Both the position numbers and the translations under genes were made by a program. DNA of 64,000 nt from Pseudomonas taiwanensis (GTDB lineage Bacteria; Pseudomonadota; Gammaproteobacteria; Pseudomonadales; Pseudomonadaceae): positions 117,008 through 181,007 of the forward strand of contig NZ_QJRF01000045.1 of NCBI RefSeq assembly GCF_013393345.1. Reading direction: 5' to 3'. The notes under the pieces are model-generated. The model was not told the origin of the DNA and searched no databases. It saw nothing but the letters and a program-made list of their open reading frames with translations. Of this stretch, positions 8,847 to 18,121 are shown in pieces; the stretch's first letter is position 1, and each line of letters begins with the position of its first letter.

Positions 8847-9071
8847 TCAGTCCTGTTGCTGGCGCAACTGGGTGAACAGGGCCTCGACCTTTTCGCGAGC
8901 CCAGGGGGTCTTGCGCAGGAAGGCAAGGCTGGACTTGATGCTGGGGTCGTTCTTGAAGCAGCGGATATCGATGCGGCTGGCCAGCCCATCCCAGCCGTAG
9001 TGGGCCACCAGTTCGTTCAGCAGCTTTTCCAGCGTGATGCCATGCAGCGGGTCGTTCGAGGTCTTGGTCAT
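8847..9071 (-). CDS. VF530 family DNA-binding protein (DUF2132)
   Basis: A 74-residue basic protein matching the VF530/DUF2132 family from its start ([16 protein letters not shown]) through [22 protein letters not shown]. The family has a small helical fold reported as DNA-binding; its role in the cell is not established. The ATG at 9071 was chosen because the family begins just before DPLHG. It probably forms a two-gene unit with the thioredoxin gene. Confidence 0.85.
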   Translation of the reverse strand: MTKTSNDPLHGITLEKLLNELVAHYGWDGLASRIDIRCFKNDPSIKSSLAFLRKTPWAREKVEALFTQLRQQQD

Positions 9072-9248
9072 GGCCTGCCCTGGGTGGTGATCGGTCAAGA
9101 AGGCGAGCAGCTTAGAGCAGCGGCCGGAACCAGGCTACAGCGCGCACGCCAGTTTCCGAGCAGCGTCTATGCTTGCTCTCCCATACAACAACGCGCTGAC
9201 CCAGAAGCCACACCAAGGAAAGGTCAGGAATCACAGGGAGGAAGGATC

Positions 9249-9809
9249 ATGGAAGCCGGACAATGCGAAGGTTTACTCGGAACATTGCAAGCACGCTTCG
9301 AAGCGAACATGGACCGACACCAGGAAATCGAATGGTCCGCGGTACAAGCCCGGCTGGAATGCCAGCCTGAAAAACTGCGCGTCCTGGCCGAGATGGAGCG
9401 AACGGGCGGCGAGCCGGATGTGGTGTTCCACGATCTGGAAAACGATGCCTACCTGTTCGTCGACTGCTCCGCGGAGAGTCCTGCCGGGCGCAGGAGCTTG
9501 TGCTATGACCGGGAGAGCCTGGATGCCAGAAAGGAGAACAAGCCTACCGGCTGCGCCATCGACATGGCCGCCGCCATGGGCATCGAGATCCTGACGGAGC
9601 AGCAGTATCGGGCTTTGCAGGAGCGGGGTAGTTTCGATATCAAAACCTCCAGCTGGATCCAGACCCCGACCGCCATCCGCAAGCTCGGCGGCGCCCTCTT
9701 TTGCGACCGTCGCTACGACTGTGTGTTCGTCTATCACAACGGTGCGCAGTCTTATTACGCGGCCAGGGGGTTCCGTGGTGCACTGAGTATCCCGGCGGTC
9801 TCGCGCTGA
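9249..9809 (+). CDS. DUF4256 family protein
   Basis: A 186-residue soluble protein of the uncharacterised DUF4256 family. Recognisable blocks include VFHDLENDAYLFVDCSAESP, RRSLCYDRESLDARKENKP and LQERGSFDIKTSSWIQTP. Function is unknown. The ATG at 9249 has GGGAGGAAGG seven to fifteen bases upstream, a strong site, so the much longer frame starting at 8787 is not real. It is a single gene, convergent with the DUF1772 gene. Confidence 0.85.
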   Translation: MEAGQCEGLLGTLQARFEANMDRHQEIEWSAVQARLECQPEKLRVLAEMERTGGEPDVVFHDLENDAYLFVDCSAESPAGRRSLCYDRESLDARKENKPTGCAIDMAAAMGIEILTEQQYRALQERGSFDIKTSSWIQTPTAIRKLGGALFCDRRYDCVFVYHNGAQSYYAARGFRGALSIPAVSR

Positions 9810-9870
9810 TCGGAAGCGCCAGCCTGGCTCGGGGCTGCACCTTGCGGAACAACGCGGCCCGTGTCGGCCG

Positions 9871-10374
9871 CTAAACCATCGTCAGCATCATGAACAACCC
9901 GATCATCAGCAGCATCGAAGCCCCCAGCGCGGCGCCCGTGCGTACATGGTTCCAGCGGGTCCATTGCTCCAGATAGATACGCCAGTACACCAACGACTCC
10001 AGGCTCCCGGCGTCCAGCCTCGCCAGGGCATTGTTGCGCGGCACATTGCACACCAGCGTCACACCGACGTTGCCCACCAGGTACAACAGGCTGCCGATGA
10101 GCAGGAAGAATGTTCCCGACACCTCCCAATGCAGGAAGGCGTAGAGCATGAGCAAGGCGCAGGCCGCCGTGGTGCCCAGGAAGGTGGAAAGGAAAATGCG
10201 GTTGAGTACAGTCCGGTTGATCGCCTGCATGGTGGCGATGCCCGCCTCTGGCGCGATGAGTTCCAACGCTCGCATGACGAAGTTGGAGAAGGCGAAGAAC
10301 AGTCCGCCCATCAGGCCGCAGGCGATGCTGGTGAGAAATGCGAGCACGAAGGCCAGGTCATCTATGAAAGGCAT
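9871..10374 (-). CDS. DUF1772 family integral membrane protein
   Basis: A 167-residue membrane protein with four predicted helices: FVLAFLTSIACGLMGGLFFAF near the N terminus, about residues 60-80, about 85-105, and MLLMIGLFMMLTMV at the C terminus. The mid-part NVPRNNAL...WTRWNHVRTG is typical of the DUF1772 (anthrone-oxygenase-like) family. No bacterial function is established. The start at 10374 gives MPFIDDLAFVLAF; upstream frame has low similarity to anything. Confidence 0.8.
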   Translation of the reverse strand: MPFIDDLAFVLAFLTSIACGLMGGLFFAFSNFVMRALELIAPEAGIATMQAINRTVLNRIFLSTFLGTTAACALLMLYAFLHWEVSGTFFLLIGSLLYLVGNVGVTLVCNVPRNNALARLDAGSLESLVYWRIYLEQWTRWNHVRTGAALGASMLLMIGLFMMLTMV

Positions 10375-10603
10375 GGGTTTGCGTCTCCGAACTCCATTCA
10401 TTCGCGGTGGTTTCCCGGAGCCTTCCCGGCCCCGGCTTCCAGATGCACCTGGATTCGATAAAGGCATAGTCCAGCAACTCGGGGATGACCAGTTTCCGCC
10501 CACTCGTCGCCCATCTGGCTGAACCACTTCGCCCCATGCATGCTGAATGGATGCGGGGAACCGCTGTCGTCCGGTCACAAACGAAACCCTCGAGGATACG
10601 AGC

Positions 10604-10882
10604 ATGGTCGAGGAGAACGAATCGAACCGGCATCTGCGCGAAGTTCGCCAGTCGCCGATCTTCCGCTGGGCCCAGGGACTGCAATGGTTCGGGGTCGTGA
10701 TGTTCCTGCTCGCAGTTGGCCTGGCGATGTTCAGCGAAGTCACTTCCACCCCAGGTGGAGTCACCCTGGTTGCTGTGTTTGGCATGCTCGGCCTGCTGTC
10801 CCTGGTACCCGCGCGCTTCATTCTCACCGTGTACCTGATGAGCCCGGAGAAGAAGGCCGCAAAGCACGAGGCGCGTAGCTGA
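10604..10882 (+). CDS. Small two-helix membrane protein, function unknown
   Basis: A 92-residue protein with a charged N terminus (MVEENESNRHLREVRQSP), two hydrophobic segments (about 27-47 and 53-73), and a basic tail EKKAAKHEARS. I do not recognise the family. The ATG at 10604 has a GAGGA sequence about eight bases before it. It precedes another small membrane-protein gene by 75 bp on the same strand and may be cotranscribed with it. Confidence 0.7.
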   Translation: MVEENESNRHLREVRQSPIFRWAQGLQWFGVVMFLLAVGLAMFSEVTSTPGGVTLVAVFGMLGLLSLVPARFILTVYLMSPEKKAAKHEARS

Positions 10883-10957
10883 CCGCTCGTCCCGGTACCG
10901 GAACGGGGTGCGTCTCCAGCCGGTCAAGGTTCAAACCAACACGGGAGGAAACCCGCT

Positions 10958-11260
10958 ATGGACAACCAATGGCAGATCCACGGTCCGGCGTACGAACAGA
11001 ACGTGCATGGACTGGAGCGGGCCGGCTCCATCGTCGGCGGCCTGTTGATGGCCCGGCGTGGCTTCCGGCGCGGTGGTTTGCTGGGCGTCTGGGACATCGG
11101 ACTCGGGGCCGCGCTGTTGCTGCGTGGGCTCACCGGTCACTGCTACGTGCGGGAAATTCTGCACGACCGCCGCGAAGCGCTGCACCAGCTCCGCATCGAT
11201 CTGCAACGTCTGCAGCGGGCGGCCGACAAACTCACCCGGGAAGTCCCCGGCAATACCTGA
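10958..11260 (+). CDS. Small protein with YgaP/DUF2892-like membrane segment
   Basis: A 100-residue protein. The middle third reads GLLGVWDIGLGAALLLRGLTGHCYV, resembling the membrane segment of the DUF2892 (YgaP C-terminal) family, where a GHC motif also ends the helix. The C-terminal 35 residues (HDRREALHQLRIDLQRLQRAADKL) should form an amphipathic helix or coiled coil. GGGAGGAA lies about nine bases before the start codon. Function is unknown; the family link is an inference from the motif only. Confidence 0.65.
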   Translation: MDNQWQIHGPAYEQNVHGLERAGSIVGGLLMARRGFRRGGLLGVWDIGLGAALLLRGLTGHCYVREILHDRREALHQLRIDLQRLQRAADKLTREVPGNT

Positions 11261-11842
11261 TCAGCGCACAGGCTTGCAGGTCAGCTGGGTGCCGTACCAC
11301 TCCACCTTGGCTTCGCCCTGGTGCTCCCAGAAATCGACGCCGTCATTGCTGTAGCGGGCGCCGCTGGCGGTCCGTTGGCTGATGGCGATGACCTGGTCGC
11401 CCCCATAGGTGAGGACCGCGGCGTTGGGTTCCACGTTGTTGTAGAAGCTCGCTGCAAAGGGCTTGCTGTTGTCACCGCAGGCAAATTCCACCGCCTTCGG
11501 TGCCGTCGCTCCGCCGGACTGGATCTGCAATTCCACCAGCCGGCTCTGGTAGCTGAGCGTCAGGCACTGGTTCTGGTCGTCGGCCTTCCAGCAATCATCG
11601 CGCCCCTTGAGCCAACCGCGCTGTTCGGCGCGAAGGCGTTTCTGGGTCGCCGCGTCCGTGGCGGCCAGGGTCTTCTTGTAGGCGTCGGCCATCTGCCGGT
11701 CGAGTGCGCTCAGGTCGGTGCTCTTGCAGACCTGCTGCTCGATGCCCTGGGCCTTCGCGCAGTCGAAAGACGGGCCGGCATCGGCCATGGCGAGTGGGCT
11801 CGTGGCGCTCAGCGCCAGAATCAGTCCTTTTGCGGGGATCAT
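11261..11842 (-). CDS. Secreted LprI-MliC type protein, putative lysozyme inhibitor
   Basis: A 193-residue exported protein: signal peptide to about residue 22 (LALSATSPLAMADA), then an LprI/DUF1311-like domain with paired cysteines (FDCAKAQGIEQQVC, AEQRGWLKGRDDCW), then an MliC-like C-terminal domain (FACGDNSKPFAASFYNN...ISQRTASGARYSNDGVDFWEHQGEAKV). MliC proteins inhibit C-type lysozyme in the periplasm. There is no lipobox, so this is probably soluble periplasmic. It is convergent with the upstream small gene: its stop codon abuts theirs. Confidence 0.82.
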   Translation of the reverse strand: MIPAKGLILALSATSPLAMADAGPSFDCAKAQGIEQQVCKSTDLSALDRQMADAYKKTLAATDAATQKRLRAEQRGWLKGRDDCWKADDQNQCLTLSYQSRLVELQIQSGGATAPKAVEFACGDNSKPFAASFYNNVEPNAAVLTYGGDQVIAISQRTASGARYSNDGVDFWEHQGEAKVEWYGTQLTCKPVR

Positions 11843-11933
11843 GTCGGTCTCCAATCCTTCCGTGGGCATCTGGAGACGAAGTTAAGACCAAAGCGGCGGA
11901 GATGTCGCAAGGCGACAGCGGTATCGTGCCTGT

Positions 11934-12029
11934 TGTGGGGGCGAATTCATTCGCTGAGGACTGCGCAGCAGTCCCCGTAGGCAGCAGGGCAGACCTGCGG
12001 TCTGCATCGCGATTGAAATCGCCCCCACA
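11934..12029. repeat. 96-bp REPIN-like element, left flank of the pxp locus
   Basis: It begins TGTGGGGGCGAATTCATTCG and ends CGATTGAAATCGCCCCCACA, with two inner inverted repeats. Read on the minus strand it matches the element at 17909-18005 at all but about two positions. The two copies are in opposite orientation around the 5-oxoproline genes. Confidence 0.85.
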
Positions 12030-12036
12030 GAGGCAG

Positions 12037-12825
12037 CTAGACCTCGCCGTAAAGCTTGTCGCTCACCAGCATGTGCCCCGGCGCGTGGGTGATGTAGAAC
12101 TCCGGCTCGGCTTCGGCCAGCACCGCCTGCGGGGTAACGCCACAGGCCCAGAACAGCGGGATTTCATCGGCATGCACCGGCACCGCGTCGCCATAATCCG
12201 GAGCGGCGATGTCGGCAATGCCAATGAGGGACGGGTCGCCGATGTGTACCGGTGCGCCATGGGTCATCGGGAAACGCGCGGTGATTTCGATCGCGCGCAC
12301 GGCATCGGCGGCCTTCATCGGGCGCATGGAAACCACCGTCTTGCCCGCGAGACGCCCGGCCGGATGAGTGTCGATGGCGGTGCGGTACATGGCGACGTTG
12401 CGCCCCATCTCGATATGCCGCAGATGGATGCCGGCATCCAGCAACGCTTGCTCGAAGGAAAAGGAGCAACCGATGGCGAAGGCGACGAAATCCGCCTCCC
12501 AGAGCTCGCCGATATCGGTCACTTCCTCGAACGCCCGTCCACGGCGATGGACGCGGTAACGCGGCACATCGCTGCGCACGTCGACATCAACACCGAGCTT
12601 CTCGAAGTACGGCGAGCCCGGTTCGGTCACGTCCAGCAACGGGCAGGAACGCGGGTTGAGCACGCAGAAGCGGAGGAATTCGTCCGCCCAGGATTTTTGC
12701 AGGATCACGATGTTGGCCTGCAGATGGCGCTGCCCCAGGCCGCTGGTGTGGCCGCTGTAGTCGCCACGGCGGATCAGCCGGCGCAGTTCATGAGGAGGAA
12801 GTTGGGCGAGTTGATGCGAGGTCAT
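12037..12825 (-). CDS. DUF1445/YcsI family putative hydro-lyase (D-glutamate cyclase-like)
   Basis: A 262-residue protein of the YcsI family. Landmarks include [20 protein letters not shown] near the N terminus, LPHELRRLI, and a mid-region [19 protein letters not shown] vertebrate member with this domain is a D-glutamate cyclase that makes 5-oxo-D-proline; the bacterial activity is not settled. The neighbouring pxpABC genes support a role in 5-oxoproline or D-glutamate metabolism. The ATG at 12825 begins [14 protein letters not shown], the usual family start. It lies downstream of a LysR gene on the same strand. Confidence 0.85.
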   Translation of the reverse strand: MTSHQLAQLPPHELRRLIRRGDYSGHTSGLGQRHLQANIVILQKSWADEFLRFCVLNPRSCPLLDVTEPGSPYFEKLGVDVDVRSDVPRYRVHRRGRAFEEVTDIGELWEADFVAFAIGCSFSFEQALLDAGIHLRHIEMGRNVAMYRTAIDTHPAGRLAGKTVVSMRPMKAADAVRAIEITARFPMTHGAPVHIGDPSLIGIADIAAPDYGDAVPVHADEIPLFWACGVTPQAVLAEAEPEFYITHAPGHMLVSDKLYGEV

Positions 12826-12922
12826 GGGCCAGCTCCGGTTATTGTTCTGCGCGTTTTGTAGGGGCACTGTGGCCAGGCCGTCCAACAAGAATTTTCCGGG
12901 ACCGGGCATCGGGAAAATTGAT

Positions 12923-13876
12923 TCACAACGCGCGTGGGCGCCCTTCTCCCTTCTTCAGCTCGGCCGGCACGAAGCGTTCCTTGCCGACGTTCTCGGCGTA
13001 GTTCGCCACCACCGACTTGCTCACATCCACCACCTGGTCCACCAGTTCCAGGCCGGTGCCGCCGCGCCAGGACACCACCAGCGGCAGGATCGGCGGCATC
13101 GGCCCTACGCGCAGGATGGTCAGCTCGCCGCGCTCCAGTTCCTGGGCCACCAGCGCCGGCGGCAAGGCGCCGATGCCGAAGCCGTCGCGCAGCAGGCGGG
13201 TCATGGCCGCGACCGAGTTCACGCAACTCAGGTGTGGCGTCGTCACACCATTGGCGTGCAGCAGGCCGAGCACATCCTGATGCGGCCGCGAGTGTTTGGA
13301 GAACGTGACGATACGCTCGCGGGCCAATTCGGCCAGGGAGGCGTAGTCGCGGTGGTAGATGGAACCGGTGGATACGATCCAGCACAGCGGGTAGCCGCCC
13401 AGTTCGAGGTTGAGCACCGACTCGTGGCGCAGCGGATCGGTCTGGAAGATCAGGTCCAGGTAGCCCTTCTGCAACTGCTCGGAGAGGTTGCGCGCGGTGT
13501 CGGCCATCAGTTCGATCTCCACCGCCGGATACAACTCGTTCAGCTTCGATACGAGGGGGCTCAGCCAGGTATGGATCACCGTGTCCATGGCGCCGATGCG
13601 AATGCGTCCCTGGGTGGCGGCGCTGGTGTCGATGGCCTGCCGCAGGGCGTGCATGGTGTCCATCATCTGCTCGGCGTACTCCAGCACCTTGTGCCCCTCC
13701 GGCGTGAGCGTCACGCCACGGGAGTCGCGCACGAACAGCTTCACGCCCAGTTCATCCTCCAGTACGGCGATACGGCTGGAAATGGACGCCTGCGTGCTGA
13801 ACAGCTTCTCGGCGGTCAGGCGAAAGCTTTTCAGGCGGGCGACCCAGACGAAGGTTTCAAGGAACTTCAGGTTCAT
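12923..13876 (-). CDS. LysR-family regulator of the 5-oxoproline locus
   Basis: A 317-residue LysR protein: winged helix-turn-helix at residues 3-60 ([25 protein letters not shown]) then a periplasmic-binding-protein-like effector domain. It is divergent from the MFS/pxpABC operon and upstream of the DUF1445 gene, so it probably controls both units in response to a 5-oxoproline-type metabolite (inference from position). The ATG at 13876 gives MNLKFLETF; an upstream in-frame start adds twelve residues without LysR similarity. Confidence 0.88.
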   Translation of the reverse strand: MNLKFLETFVWVARLKSFRLTAEKLFSTQASISSRIAVLEDELGVKLFVRDSRGVTLTPEGHKVLEYAEQMMDTMHALRQAIDTSAATQGRIRIGAMDTVIHTWLSPLVSKLNELYPAVEIELMADTARNLSEQLQKGYLDLIFQTDPLRHESVLNLELGGYPLCWIVSTGSIYHRDYASLAELARERIVTFSKHSRPHQDVLGLLHANGVTTPHLSCVNSVAAMTRLLRDGFGIGALPPALVAQELERGELTILRVGPMPPILPLVVSWRGGTGLELVDQVVDVSKSVVANYAENVGKERFVPAELKKGEGRPRAL

Positions 13877-14171
13877 GGCGATTACCGGCAAGCAAGGTCT
13901 CAAACGCAGCAAGGGCGAAAAGATACAGTAGATTCAAGCACTTCCTGTACCACGCAGTCACCGGAACGACGAACGCCGCCTGCGCACGGCGCGAACGTCC
14001 TCGACTCTGGCGCCACTGATCGGGTATCGGAATTTCTTATCCCCGGCGGCCGCTTTAATTAGTTGGACGATCCGCCAACCCCGGCACAAGAATCCGCCCA
14101 CAGGCTGCGGCAGTCGACTCCGCATCCCCCGAATGCTCATACAACGCCAAGAACAGCGATCGGAGAACCCC

Positions 14172-15458
14172 ATGCAAAAACACGCGACCCACGCGGGCGG
14201 CGGCCTGGATATCGACCAGGGCGGCCATTTCGGCTGGTACCGGGCCCTCAGCAAGCAGGAGCGACGCACCTTCTGGAGCTGCAAGATAGGCTACGGCCTG
14301 GACGGCATGGACACCCAGATGCTCAGCTTCGTCATCCCCACGCTGATCGCCATCTGGGGTATCAGCACCGGTGAGGCCGGCCTCATCCACACCCTCACCC
14401 TGCTCGCCTCCGCCGCTGGCGGTTGGGTTGCCGGCATCCTCTCCGACCGCATCGGCCGCGTCCTGACCCTGCAATTGACGGTGCTCTGGTTCGCCTTCTT
14501 CACCTTCCTCTGCGGCCTCGCGCAGAGCTACGAACAATTGCTGATCGCCCGTACCCTGATGGGCTTCGGCTTCGGCGGCGAGTGGACCGCCGGCGCGGTG
14601 CTGATCGGTGAAGTCATCAAGGCCAAGGACCGTGGCAAGGCCGTGGGTCTGGTGCAGTCCGGCTGGGCCCTTGGCTGGGGCATGACCGCCATCCTCTACG
14701 CGCTGATGTTCAGCATCCTGCCGCCGGAAGATGCCTGGCGCGCCCTGTTCATGCTGGGCCTGCTGCCGGCGATCTTCGTCATCGTGGTTCGTCGCCTGGT
14801 GAAAGAACCGGAAATCTACAAGGAAGCTCGCAAGCACAACCAGGGCGCCGAGAAGGTCAGTTTCTACGAGATATTCGCCCCCGGCATGCTCAGCATCACC
14901 TTGCGCGCATCCTTGCTGACCACCGGTGCCCTGGGCGGTTACTACGCCATCACTTCCTGGCTGCCGACCTTCCTCAAGGCCGAGCGCGGGCTTACCGTAC
15001 TGGGCACCGGCGGCTACCTGGCCATGGTGATCTTCGGCTCCTACGTGGGCTATGTGATCAGCGCCTTCCTCACCGACCTGATCGGCCGCAAGAAGAACTT
15101 CATCCTCTTCGCCGTCGGCTCCTTCGTCGTGGTGCTGCTCTACACCAACCTGCCGGTAAGCAACACCGCCATGCTCTGGCTGGGCTTCCCCCTGGGCTTC
15201 TTCGCCTCGGGCATCTTCAGCGGCATGGGCTCCTTCCTCACCGAGCTGTTCCCCACCCGCATCCGCGGTTCGGGCCAGGGCTTCTGCTACAACATCGGCC
15301 GCGCCGTCGCCGCGCTCTTCCCGATGCTGATCGGCATGCTCAGCCAGCACGTCTCGCTGGGCGTGGGCATCGGCGGTTTCGCCGCAGTGTCCTACGGGGT
15401 AGTCATCCTCGCCGCCCTCAGCCTGCCGGAAACCCGCGGCAAGCAACTCGAGCTCTAA
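14172..15458 (+). CDS. MFS metabolite:proton symporter of the 5-oxoproline locus
   Basis: A 428-residue major-facilitator protein with twelve hydrophobic segments. Signatures are [12 protein letters not shown] in helix 1, the loop 2-3 motif [30 protein letters not shown] in helix 4-5, and [11 protein letters not shown] in the mirrored loop. This pattern is typical of aromatic-acid and small-carboxylate:H+ symporters. Its place ahead of pxpA in the same direction, 73 bp apart, suggests import of 5-oxoproline or a related acid. The start at 14172 was chosen from the ATG after GGAGAACCC. Confidence 0.88.
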   Translation: MQKHATHAGGGLDIDQGGHFGWYRALSKQERRTFWSCKIGYGLDGMDTQMLSFVIPTLIAIWGISTGEAGLIHTLTLLASAAGGWVAGILSDRIGRVLTLQLTVLWFAFFTFLCGLAQSYEQLLIARTLMGFGFGGEWTAGAVLIGEVIKAKDRGKAVGLVQSGWALGWGMTAILYALMFSILPPEDAWRALFMLGLLPAIFVIVVRRLVKEPEIYKEARKHNQGAEKVSFYEIFAPGMLSITLRASLLTTGALGGYYAITSWLPTFLKAERGLTVLGTGGYLAMVIFGSYVGYVISAFLTDLIGRKKNFILFAVGSFVVVLLYTNLPVSNTAMLWLGFPLGFFASGIFSGMGSFLTELFPTRIRGSGQGFCYNIGRAVAALFPMLIGMLSQHVSLGVGIGGFAAVSYGVVILAALSLPETRGKQLEL

Positions 15459-15531
15459 CCCCTATCCCTTGTCCCGCCTGCTGCCGAGCCCCTGGCCGGC
15501 GGCAGGCCTTCGCCTACCTGTAGGACAAACC

Positions 15532-16275
15532 ATGACCAGACTGCTGTTGAACTGCGATATCGGCGAAAGCTTCGGGGCCTGGACCATGGGCCTGGATGCC
15601 GACGTGATGCCCCTGATCGACTGCGCCAACATCGCCTGCGGCTTCCACGCCGGCGACCCCGGCACCATGCGCCGCACCATCGCCCTGGCGGTGAAGCACC
15701 GAGTGAGCATTGGTGCCCACCCCGGCTACCCGGACCTGGTGGGCTTCGGTCGTCGCTCCCTGGCCTGCTCGCCGGCCGAAGTAGAAGACCTGATGCTCTA
15801 CCAGATCGGCGCCCTCGACGGCCTGTGCCGTGCCCAGGGCGCCCGCGTCAGCTACGTGAAGCCCCATGGCGCGCTGTACCAGGACATGATGCGCGACCCG
15901 GCCATCCTCGCCGCCGTGATGCGTGCCATAGCCGACTACGACGCACAACTGCCGCTGATGCTCATGAGCACCCGCGACAACAGCGCCGCCCAGGCCATCG
16001 GCGACGAGTACGGCGTGACCCTCTGGTTCGAGGCCTTCGCCGACCGCGCCTATGATGGCGACGGTTATCTGGTGTCCCGCAGCCTGCCTGGCGCGGTGCA
16101 CCACGACCCGGAACAGGTGGTGGCCCAGGCCATCACCCTCGCCCGTGGCGACTCGCTGCGCGCCAGCGATGGCAGCGACCTGCCGCTGAAGGCGCACACC
16201 CTCTGCGTCCACGGCGACAACCCCGGCTCGATCGCCGCGGTCAAACGCATACGCGAAGCGCTGGAGGCCCAATGA
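15532..16275 (+). CDS. pxpA: 5-oxoprolinase subunit A (LamB/YcsF family)
   Basis: A 247-residue subunit of the bacterial ATP-dependent 5-oxoprolinase, which opens 5-oxo-L-proline to glutamate. Family blocks are [11 protein letters not shown] at the N terminus, [27 protein letters not shown] and [12 protein letters not shown]. The ATG at 15532 was chosen because it gives the family N terminus [13 protein letters not shown]. Its TGA overlaps the ATG of pxpB (ATGA), so translation is coupled. Confidence 0.95.
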   Translation: MTRLLLNCDIGESFGAWTMGLDADVMPLIDCANIACGFHAGDPGTMRRTIALAVKHRVSIGAHPGYPDLVGFGRRSLACSPAEVEDLMLYQIGALDGLCRAQGARVSYVKPHGALYQDMMRDPAILAAVMRAIADYDAQLPLMLMSTRDNSAAQAIGDEYGVTLWFEAFADRAYDGDGYLVSRSLPGAVHHDPEQVVAQAITLARGDSLRASDGSDLPLKAHTLCVHGDNPGSIAAVKRIREALEAQ

Positions 16276-16985
16276 GCACCCCGCAACTGCGCATCGAAGT
16301 GGCGTCCATCGACGCCTTCATCCTGCGCCTGTTCGACCGCATCGACGAAGCCAACATGCCCTGGATGCTGGCTGCCGGCACGCGTCTGCGGGAGACCTTC
16401 GGCACGGCGCTGATAGACCTGGTGCCCTCCTACACCACCCTGCTGCTGCACTATGACTTGCAGCGGCTGGACCCGCGCCAGGCCCGCGAGCTGATTGCCG
16501 GTGCCCTCGCCGACCTCAGCCCGGAAACCCGCGCCAGTGGCCGCAGCCATGTCATTCCCACCTGGTATGACCCGAGCGTCGGGCCAGACCTCGAACCCCT
16601 GGCCCAGCGCAAGCACCTGAGCGTGGCCGAACTGGTGCAGCGACACAGCCAGCGCGAATACCAGGTGTTCGCCCTCGGCTTCACCCCTGGTTTTGCCTTC
16701 ATGGGGTTGGTGGAGGAAGCGCTCGCCGCGCCGCGCCTGACCACGCCGCGCAAACGCATCGCGCCCGGCAGCGTCGGCATCGCCGAACGGCAGACGGCGG
16801 TCTACCCGGTGGAAAGCCCCGGTGGCTGGAACCTCCTGGGACGCACGCCGGTTCGCCTGTTCGACCTGGACCTTCCCGGCTACAGCCTGCTACAGGCGGG
16901 CGACCGGGTGCGCTTCGAGCCCATCGACCGTGCCGAATTCATCCGCCTGGGCGGCGACGATACCCCGCTGGAGACCTTGTCATGA
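16272..16985 (+). CDS. pxpB: 5-oxoprolinase subunit B (KipI family)
   Basis: A 237-residue KipI/PxpB-type subunit. The block [19 protein letters not shown] followed by [36 protein letters not shown] is highly characteristic. It pairs with PxpC to form the part of the enzyme related to the carboxyltransferase-like domains of urea amidolyase. Start and stop codons overlap those of pxpA and pxpC by four bases each. Confidence 0.95.
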   Translation: MSTPQLRIEVASIDAFILRLFDRIDEANMPWMLAAGTRLRETFGTALIDLVPSYTTLLLHYDLQRLDPRQARELIAGALADLSPETRASGRSHVIPTWYDPSVGPDLEPLAQRKHLSVAELVQRHSQREYQVFALGFTPGFAFMGLVEEALAAPRLTTPRKRIAPGSVGIAERQTAVYPVESPGGWNLLGRTPVRLFDLDLPGYSLLQAGDRVRFEPIDRAEFIRLGGDDTPLETLS

Positions 16986-17899
16986 GCCTCGTCATCGACC
17001 GCAGCACGCCCTTCATCCTCCTCCAGGACCGCGGCCGCTTCGGCTGCCGCCACCTGGGCGTGACCCAGGGCGGTGCGCTGGATTGGGTCTCCATGGGCTG
17101 GGCCAACTGGCTGCTGGGCAATCCGCTGGATGCAGCGGTAGTGGAAGTCGGCCTGGGCACCTTCAGTCTGACCTGCCAGGGCGACGGCACCCTGGCCATC
17201 GCCGGTGCCGACCTGGGCGCCATGCTCGACGGTCAACCGCTCCCCGCCTGGGGTGCTTTCAAGGTACGCAGTGGCCAGCGCCTGGAGTTCGCCCATCCGC
17301 GCCGTGGTGTTCGCGCCTATCTCGCCGCGCCGGGCGGCTTCCGTGGCGAACGTCAGCTGGGCAGCGTGTCGACCGTCGCCCGCGAAGAACTGGGCGGCCT
17401 CAACGCGAACGGCAAAGCCCTGGCCATGGGCGACCAGTTGCACTGGCAGGGCGACGCCGTGCAGATACGCAACATGCCGCGCGCACAGATTCCCGACTTC
17501 AGCGCTGATGCCCGTCTGGAGCTGATCCTCGGCGCGCAAATTGGCGACTTCTCCGGGCAGAGCCTGTTCGACGCCTTCAATAGCCAGTGGACGGTGGATA
17601 CTCGCGCCGACCGCATGGGCGTCCGCCTGCTCGGACCGCAGCTGGAATGCAGGACCCAGTCGATGATTTCCGAAGGCATCGCCCTGGGCGCCGTGCAGGT
17701 CCCGCCGGACGGCCAGCCTATCGCCCTGCTCAACGACCGCCAGACCATCGGCGGCTACCCTCGCCTCGGCGCCCTCACCCCACTGGCCGTGGCGCGCCTG
17801 GCGCAATGCCTGCCCGGCGCCGCGTTGCAGTTCGTGCCGACGGTGCAGGAAGCGGCCCATCAGCAACACCGCAAGGCGCTGGCTGGATGGTGGAGCTGA
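16982..17899 (+). CDS. pxpC: 5-oxoprolinase subunit C (KipA family)
   Basis: A 305-residue biotin-dependent-carboxyltransferase-like protein. The blocks LLQDRGRFGCRHLGVTQGGALDW, RAYLAAPGGF, DRMGVRLLGPQLE and GYPRLGALTPLAVARLAQ are those of PxpC/KipA. It is the last gene of the MFS-pxpABC unit. Directly after its stop lies the second 96-bp inverted repeat copy. Confidence 0.95.
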   Translation: MSLVIDRSTPFILLQDRGRFGCRHLGVTQGGALDWVSMGWANWLLGNPLDAAVVEVGLGTFSLTCQGDGTLAIAGADLGAMLDGQPLPAWGAFKVRSGQRLEFAHPRRGVRAYLAAPGGFRGERQLGSVSTVAREELGGLNANGKALAMGDQLHWQGDAVQIRNMPRAQIPDFSADARLELILGAQIGDFSGQSLFDAFNSQWTVDTRADRMGVRLLGPQLECRTQSMISEGIALGAVQVPPDGQPIALLNDRQTIGGYPRLGALTPLAVARLAQCLPGAALQFVPTVQEAAHQQHRKALAGWWS

Positions 17900-17908
17900 G
17901 CCTCCTCG

Positions 17909-18050
17909 TGTGGGGGCGATTTCAATCGCGATGCAGACCGCAGGTCTGCCCTGCTGCCCACGGGGACTGCTGCGCAGTCCTCAGCGAATGAATTCGCCCC
18001 CGCAGGTTCTCTTCCTGTGGGAGCGACTTCAGTCGCGAAGGCGGCCCGAA
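17909..18050. repeat. REPIN-like element, right flank of the pxp locus, plus a second half element
   Basis: 17909-18005 is a near-identical inverted copy of 11934-12029. After a short spacer, TGTGGGAGCGACTTCAGTCG (18016-18035) begins a further, truncated unit of the same family. Confidence 0.85.
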
Positions 18051-18121
18051 AGGTCGTCAGCCTCACCATCAGCCACCAAAGGGTTTACCATTGCGCCCTT
18101 TCCCCTCCACTGGCTGCCTCC

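Noticed and set aside
14055..15446. 463-codon minus-strand frame antisense to the MFS gene
   Set aside because: No hydrophobic pattern or motif; the opposite strand is a clear transporter.
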